A DNA stretch of 20,224 bases from contig JAIDJJ010000548.1 of the NCBI GenBank assembly GCA_029052265.1, positions 1 through 20,224 on the forward strand, read 5' to 3'. The stretch is from Muribaculaceae bacterium. Lineage in GTDB: Bacteria; Bacteroidota; Bacteroidia; Bacteroidales; Muribaculaceae. Below, piece by piece: positions 15,644-20,224 of this stretch. Positions within the stretch are counted from its first letter, which is position 1. Every line of letters starts with the position of its first letter. The notes below the pieces were generated by a model, which saw only the letters and a program-made list of their open reading frames with translations, was not told the DNA's origin and did no database searches. Position numbers and translations under genes: made by a program.

Positions 15644-18406
15644 ATGGAATATAACCACCGCGAAATCGAACAACGCTGGCAGCAGTATTGGCGCGAAAAC
15701 GAGATTTATCGTGCCGTAGAAAAGCCCGGAAAGAAAAAATTCTATGTGCTTGACATGTTTCCCTATCCGTCGGGGGCAGGATTGCACGTAGGTCATCCTC
15801 TCGGATATATAGCAAGCGACATCTATTCACGCTTCAAACGTCAACAGGGATTCAATGTGCTTCACCCCATGGGTTATGACGCCTACGGACTCCCTGCGGA
15901 ACAATATGCCATCCAGACCGGTCAACACCCGGAGAAGACCACCGTCGCCAACATAGCACGCTATCGCGAGCAGCTTGACAAGATAGGTTTCTCTTTCGAC
16001 TGGAGCCGCGAGATCCGCACATGTGATCCTGAATATTACAAATGGACACAGTGGGCGTTTATACGCATGTTCAATTCCTACTATGACCTTGATGCCGACA
16101 AGGCTATGCCGATAGAAAACCTTGTTGCACATTTTGAAAAACAGGGTACAGAGGGTGTGCATGCCGCCTGCTCCAAGAATCTCAAGTTTGCGGCAGAAGA
16201 GTGGAAAGCTTATTCTGAAAAGGAGAAAGCGGAGGTCTTGATGAACTATAGGATAGCTTATCAGGGCGAGACAATGGTGAACTGGTGTGAGGCACTCGGC
16301 ACGGTTCTCGCAAACGATGAGGTCACTGAGGGGGTCAGCGTCCGTGGCGGTCATCCCGTTGAGCAAAAGGTGATGAACCAATGGTGTCTCCGCGTATCAG
16401 CCTACGCTCCCCGTCTGCTTGCAGACCTTGACGGGCTGCAGTGGAGCGACTCCCTGAAAGAGACCCAGCGAAACTGGATAGGCAGGAGCGAAGGTGCCGA
16501 GATGCGTTTCCCGGTGGCAGGAAAGGATTTTGATCTTGAGATATTCACCACCCGTGCAGACACAAGCTTCGGCGTGACATTCATGGTGCTTGCCCCGGAA
16601 TCCAAATATGTGGATATGGTTGTCACTGCAGAACAAAAGGAGGCGGTCGACAAATATCTTTCAGAGGTAAGCCACAAGACAGAACGCGAACGTCAGATAG
16701 AGAAGAAAGTTTCCGGCGTGTTTACAGGTGCATATGCCGTAAACCCGATTTCCGGCAAGGAAATTCCCATCTGGGTCAGCGACTATGTGCTTGCCGGTTA
16801 TGGCACAGGCGCCATTATGGCTGTGCCTGCCCATGACTCTCGCGACTACGCTTTCGCGCGTCATTTCGATCTTCCGGTAATTCCGCTTATAGAGGGTGCT
16901 GACGTAAGCGAGGAAAGCTTCGATGCCAAGGAAGGAAAGATGATCAACTCAGCAAACGACAGACTTGATCTCAACGGGCTTGAAGTGAAGGAAGCGATAG
17001 CCAAGACAAAGACATTTATTGAAGAAGCGGGTATCGGCAGGGTGAAGGTGAACTATCGCCTCCGCGACGCTATCTTCTCGCGCCAGCGTTATTGGGGCGA
17101 GCCGTTCCCCGTATATTATAAGGATGGGATCGCACATGTGATGGATGAGAGCGCACTTCCTCTCATGCTTCCCGAGGTGGATGCCTATCTTCCCACAGCT
17201 ACCGGAGAACCCCCGTTGGGTCGCGCCAAAAACTGGAAGACTCCCGAAGGTTATCCCATTGAACTTTGCACAATGCCCGGTTTCGCGGGGTCGAGCGCAT
17301 ACTATCTCCGCTATATGGATCCCCGCAACGGAAACGCGCTGGTAAGCAAGGAGGCTGATGAATATTGGCGTAATGTCGACCTTTATGTTGGAGGTGCGGA
17401 ACATGCCACCGGTCACCTTATCTATTCACGATTCTGGAACAAGTTCCTATTCGACCTCGGAATGGTGGTTGAACCGGAGCCGTTCAAGAAGCTTGTTAAC
17501 CAGGGTATGATCCAGGGCAGGAGCAACTTCGTGTATCGTATCAAAGATACAAACACATTTGTAAGCAAAGGGCTGAAAGACCAATATGACGCGGCTCCCA
17601 TCCGCGTGGATATCAGCATGGTCAGCAATGATGTGCTCGACATTGACCGTTTCCGTCAGTGGCGTCCGGAGTTTGCCGATGCTGAGTTTATCCTTGAAGA
17701 CGGGAAGTATAACTGTGGATATGCTGTCGAAAAGATGTCCAAGTCAATGTATAATGTCGTTAATCCGGATGACATCGTTGACCGTTATGGTGCAGATACT
17801 CTGCGCCTGTACGAAATGTTCCTCGGACCTATCGAGCAGTCGAAGCCATGGGATACCAACGGTATTGACGGGGCGAACCGCTTCCTGAAGAAACTGTGGG
17901 GGCATTTCAACAAGCTCGACAAGGATTCAAAGACTCCTATGACTAAGGAGGAGCTGAAGACCATGCACAAGCTTATCAAGAAAGTGACATCAGACATAGA
18001 GAATTTCTCATTCAACACTTCCGTGTCTGCTTTCATGGTTGCTCTCAATGAACTTACCGCACAGAAATCTACAAATCCGGAGGCAATGGAGATTTTCACA
18101 CGTCTGATTGCTCCGTTCGCACCTCACATCGCCGAGGAGTTCTGGCATGGACTCGGCAAGGAAGGTTCTGTGGTGGATGCCGAATGGCCCGAATATGACG
18201 AGGCAAACCTAAAAGAAGACAGCGTGAAATATCCGGTCAGCTTCAATGGCAAGACCCGCTATATGATCGATGTTCCTGCCGATGCATCAAAGTCTGACGT
18301 AGAGGCAGCCGCCCTTGCCGCTCCTGACGCCGCGAAATGGCTTGGCGACAAGACCCCGAAGCGTGTCATCGTGGTTCCCGGCAAAATTGTCAATATAGTG
18401 ATCTGA
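15644..18406 (+). CDS. leuS: Leucyl-tRNA synthetase
   Basis: A class I aminoacyl-tRNA synthetase of 920 residues that charges tRNA-Leu in the cytosol. Landmarks: PYPSGAGLHVGHPLGY with the HIGH-type motif HVGH (48-51), the threonine-rich editing site TTRADTSFG (302-310), GYGTGAIMAVPAHDSRDY in the CP1 editing domain, YWGEPFPVYY at the return to the catalytic domain, the tRNA-contact region GGAEHATGHLIYSRFW, and the KMSKS loop exactly KMSKS (697-701). The anticodon-binding and C-terminal domains follow, ending VVPGKIVNIVI. It is longer than the E. coli enzyme (860), as usual in Bacteroidota, with an extra segment just before KMSKS. The ATG at 15644 is the natural start, 43 bases after the predicted transcription start. 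A terminator follows the stop by 30 bases. Confidence 0.98.
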   Translation: MEYNHREIEQRWQQYWRENEIYRAVEKPGKKKFYVLDMFPYPSGAGLHVGHPLGYIASDIYSRFKRQQGFNVLHPMGYDAYGLPAEQYAIQTGQHPEKTTVANIARYREQLDKIGFSFDWSREIRTCDPEYYKWTQWAFIRMFNSYYDLDADKAMPIENLVAHFEKQGTEGVHAACSKNLKFAAEEWKAYSEKEKAEVLMNYRIAYQGETMVNWCEALGTVLANDEVTEGVSVRGGHPVEQKVMNQWCLRVSAYAPRLLADLDGLQWSDSLKETQRNWIGRSEGAEMRFPVAGKDFDLEIFTTRADTSFGVTFMVLAPESKYVDMVVTAEQKEAVDKYLSEVSHKTERERQIEKKVSGVFTGAYAVNPISGKEIPIWVSDYVLAGYGTGAIMAVPAHDSRDYAFARHFDLPVIPLIEGADVSEESFDAKEGKMINSANDRLDLNGLEVKEAIAKTKTFIEEAGIGRVKVNYRLRDAIFSRQRYWGEPFPVYYKDGIAHVMDESALPLMLPEVDAYLPTATGEPPLGRAKNWKTPEGYPIELCTMPGFAGSSAYYLRYMDPRNGNALVSKEADEYWRNVDLYVGGAEHATGHLIYSRFWNKFLFDLGMVVEPEPFKKLVNQGMIQGRSNFVYRIKDTNTFVSKGLKDQYDAAPIRVDISMVSNDVLDIDRFRQWRPEFADAEFILEDGKYNCGYAVEKMSKSMYNVVNPDDIVDRYGADTLRLYEMFLGPIEQSKPWDTNGIDGANRFLKKLWGHFNKLDKDSKTPMTKEELKTMHKLIKKVTSDIENFSFNTSVSAFMVALNELTAQKSTNPEAMEIFTRLIAPFAPHIAEEFWHGLGKEGSVVDAEWPEYDEANLKEDSVKYPVSFNGKTRYMIDVPADASKSDVEAAALAAPDAAKWLGDKTPKRVIVVPGKIVNIVI

Positions 18407-18436
18407 ACATAAGGGTATCCTGATGTAATAAACAAT

Positions 18437-18465
18437 AAAACGCACCGCCGGTGCGTTTTTTTTTT
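18437..18465 (+). terminator. Intrinsic terminator of leuS
   Basis: AAAACGCACC (18437-18446) pairs with GGTGCGTTTT (18450-18459) around a GCC loop, and the T-run extends without a break from 18456 to 18465. This is a textbook intrinsic terminator, but its last T is immediately followed by the ATG of rdgB at 18466. Confidence 0.93.
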
Positions 18466-19050
18466 ATGAAAAATCAACTGCCGGAAATAGTATTTGCTAC
18501 AAACAATCTTCACAAACTTGAAGAGGCACGCGCTCTTGCGGAAGGAAGAGTATCCATACTGTCTCTTTCCGATATAAATTGTCATGATGATATCCCTGAA
18601 ACTGCCGATACGCTTGAAGGAAACGCACTTATCAAGGCACGGTGGGTAAAAGAGAAATATGGATATGATTGCTTTGCCGACGACACGGGGCTTATGGTCG
18701 ACGCGCTTGACGGTGCGCCGGGAGTATATAGCGCCCGGTTTGCCGGTCCGCAGTGTGACGCTAAAGACAATATGGCTTTGCTTCTGGAGAAACTTAATGG
18801 TGTGGCTGACCGAAAGGCACGGTTTGTGACAGTGATCGCGCTTTCGAAAGATGGGGAAGAACACCTTTTCACCGGCAAGGTGGAAGGCACGATCGCGACG
18901 GAACCTCATGGCACCGCCGGGTTCGGATATGACCCGATATTTATAGCCGACGAATCGGGGCTCGCTTTTGCAGAGATGAGTTCTGACGACAAAAATGCAA
19001 TCTCCCACCGTGGACGCGCCATGCGCCAGCTCATTGGTTTCCTGAAATGA
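18466..19050 (+). CDS. rdgB: Non-canonical purine NTP pyrophosphatase (RdgB/HAM1 family)
   Basis: This enzyme hydrolyses dITP, ITP and XTP to monophosphates, keeping deaminated purines out of DNA and RNA. The 194-residue protein has the family signature: IVFATNNLHKLEEARAL (8-24), the catalytic region FADDTGLMVDALDGAPGVYS (70-89), RFAGP (91-95), GFGYDPIFI (152-160) and the C-terminal MSSDDKNAISHRGRAM (171-186). The ATG at 18466 is chosen; the only earlier in-frame alternative is a GTG at 18451, which lies within the terminator stem and would add Arg and three Phe residues from the T-run. The start directly abuts the leuS terminator T-tract, so expression requires terminator readthrough or a promoter within the end of leuS. 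The next gene overlaps its stop by ATGA. Confidence 0.95.
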   Translation: MKNQLPEIVFATNNLHKLEEARALAEGRVSILSLSDINCHDDIPETADTLEGNALIKARWVKEKYGYDCFADDTGLMVDALDGAPGVYSARFAGPQCDAKDNMALLLEKLNGVADRKARFVTVIALSKDGEEHLFTGKVEGTIATEPHGTAGFGYDPIFIADESGLAFAEMSSDDKNAISHRGRAMRQLIGFLK

Positions 19051-20224
19051 AATTCCTGACGGCGCTATCGATATTCTCGGCGGTTTCTTTCAGTCAGGCT
19101 GCCGCCTCTGTATGGAGAATGCATCCCAATTTTGACGGAGAGATTCTCCATGTTGTCGAGACCCCGGACTATACCTATTTCACCGGCAGGATCATGCCTG
19201 TCAATGACATGTATCCCGACCATCATTCTTTGTTCAGATATGACAAAGGAAGCGAAGAGATACAATCATTGTCGACAGACAACATCTTGTCGTGCAATAC
19301 TGTAATGACAATGGCTTATTGCGCGGAGAGAGGGTATATGACTGTAGTCTATACAAATTACGACATAGATCTGATCTACGACAGCGGAAAGGTGGTCAAC
19401 ATCCCTGATTACCGTCTTGCCTCTATCTCCTATCCCAAAACGGTCAATTCGATCAATTTCTCTCCCGAAACGGGGAGGATATATCTTGCCACCGCGTTCG
19501 GATATATAGTCCTGAACGACAGCAAGCATGAGATTGCCGAGAGCAGGATATTCGGAGAACCTCTTTTATCTGTGGCTCGTGTGGGGGATATGCTGTTGGC
19601 ATTGACCGGGAACAGGTTGCTGGCATCTCCGGCTTCGCAACGGGTATCGTCTTTGGCAGATTTTGAAACGGTGGGGGAATACGACCGCCCGTATTCGTTG
19701 ACTTCACTGGGCACCGACAAGGCTTTGCTGCTGTCTTTCGGCGGTTCTCCCCATTCTTTGAGGGTAGTGAGCGTGTCGGGAACAGACGTAATTGCCGGCG
19801 ATCCCGTAAGAGATATTTTTTATAATGTGGAGAATAACCGGAATGGAGTTACCGTGGCATCCGGCAGGTTGCTTTATCAGTTTCTCCCGGACGGCACGTT
19901 CTCGACGGTAACGCGTCCGGAAGAAGACAGGGGGCTTAAGGCGTCGTCTTATAATCTGTCGGAAATATGGCAAGCCGGACAGCGGACGGGAATAAAAAGT
20001 TCCCGTATAAGCGCAGACGGTATTGTCCTGAGCAGGGATTACATATCACCCAATGCTCCCGCTCCTTTTATATCCACAGATATGAGGCGGCATCCCCGGG
20101 CGGGATTGCTGGTACAGAATTTTGGATTTGATTACAATTTTCAAAACATATCATCGGGTGCATTTCTGCTCAGCGGCTACAAAGACGGGGAATGGGGCAA
20201 TTATGCCCCTGCCTACACCAATCC
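19047..20224 (+). CDS. Partial secreted beta-propeller protein, PorZ-like
   Basis: An open frame starting at the ATG at 19047 runs without a stop to the window edge (392 complete codons), so the 3' end is missing. It starts with a signal peptide (MKFLTALSIFSAVSFSQAAA) and continues as a beta-rich protein with repeating short strands. The blocks HHSLFRYDKGSEEIQSL, VYTNYDIDLIYDSGKVVNIP, VNSINFSPETGRIYLATAFG and YIVLNDSKHEI resemble the N-terminal propeller of PorZ-type proteins, which help attach type IX secretion cargo at the surface in Bacteroidota; PorZ proteins also have a second propeller and a C-terminal domain that cannot be checked here. The alternative is another two-component-regulator-type propeller. 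Its start overlaps the rdgB stop (ATGA), which implies translational coupling. Confidence 0.7.
   Translation, partial: MKFLTALSIFSAVSFSQAAASVWRMHPNFDGEILHVVETPDYTYFTGRIMPVNDMYPDHHSLFRYDKGSEEIQSLSTDNILSCNTVMTMAYCAERGYMTVVYTNYDIDLIYDSGKVVNIPDYRLASISYPKTVNSINFSPETGRIYLATAFGYIVLNDSKHEIAESRIFGEPLLSVARVGDMLLALTGNRLLASPASQRVSSLADFETVGEYDRPYSLTSLGTDKALLLSFGGSPHSLRVVSVSGTDVIAGDPVRDIFYNVENNRNGVTVASGRLLYQFLPDGTFSTVTRPEEDRGLKASSYNLSEIWQAGQRTGIKSSRISADGIVLSRDYISPNAPAPFISTDMRRHPRAGLLVQNFGFDYNFQNISSGAFLLSGYKDGEWGNYAPAYTN

Noticed and set aside
18451..18465. GTG start for rdgB at 18451
   Set aside because: It lies in the terminator stem and would encode Arg-Phe-Phe-Phe from the T-tract; homologues begin close to the ATG at 18466.

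Overview
The window looks like chromosomal DNA from a gut-type Bacteroidales bacterium (phylum Bacteroidota). The signs are a tandem SusC/SusD outer-membrane nutrient-uptake pair, two promoters of the Bacteroidota form TTTG-N19-TAnnTTTG, starts without Shine-Dalgarno sequences, a Bacteroidota-length leucyl-tRNA synthetase, a DcaP-like porin and a PorZ-like (type IX secretion) protein. A Muribaculaceae- or Bacteroides-like host is my guess; the sequence alone does not fix the family. I see no rRNA, tRNA, CRISPR array, phage gene, transposase or integrase.

Layout. (1) 33-5148, plus strand: a susC-susD pair closed by a very strong hairpin, with no degradative enzyme or regulator in view. (2) 5212-5700: about 490 bases with no convincing gene but several competing inverted repeats. 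(3) 5751-7049, minus: a COG0523/CobW metal-chaperone GTPase with a 29-histidine stretch. (4) 7230-9833, minus: a major facilitator transporter followed 9 bases later by a DcaP-like outer-membrane porin, so probably one two-membrane transport unit. (5) 9933-14230, minus: a glutamate-dependent acid-resistance/GABA module in the order gadB (glutamate decarboxylase), glsA (glutaminase), gadC (glutamate/GABA antiporter). (6) 14565-15386, minus: panB, with its own terminator and promoter. (7) 15644-18406, plus: leuS, divergent from panB across an intergenic region with three 18-bp tandem repeats. (8) 18466-19050, plus: a RdgB/HAM1 nucleotide-pool sanitiser whose start codon touches the T-tract of the leuS terminator. 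(9) 19047 to the window end: a truncated secreted beta-propeller protein, PorZ-like, overlapping rdgB by ATGA.

How it works together. Glutaminase makes glutamate and ammonia from glutamine, the decarboxylase consumes a proton to turn glutamate into GABA, and the antiporter exchanges GABA for fresh glutamate. The MFS/porin pair downstream of gadC is on the same strand but behind a terminator-like hairpin, so a role in the same metabolism is only a hypothesis. Most genes belong to well-known families. The less ordinary material is between genes: a heptanucleotide array after the porin gene, the 18-bp triple repeat, and the terminator/start-codon junction at rdgB. I did not find a clearly new multi-gene system.
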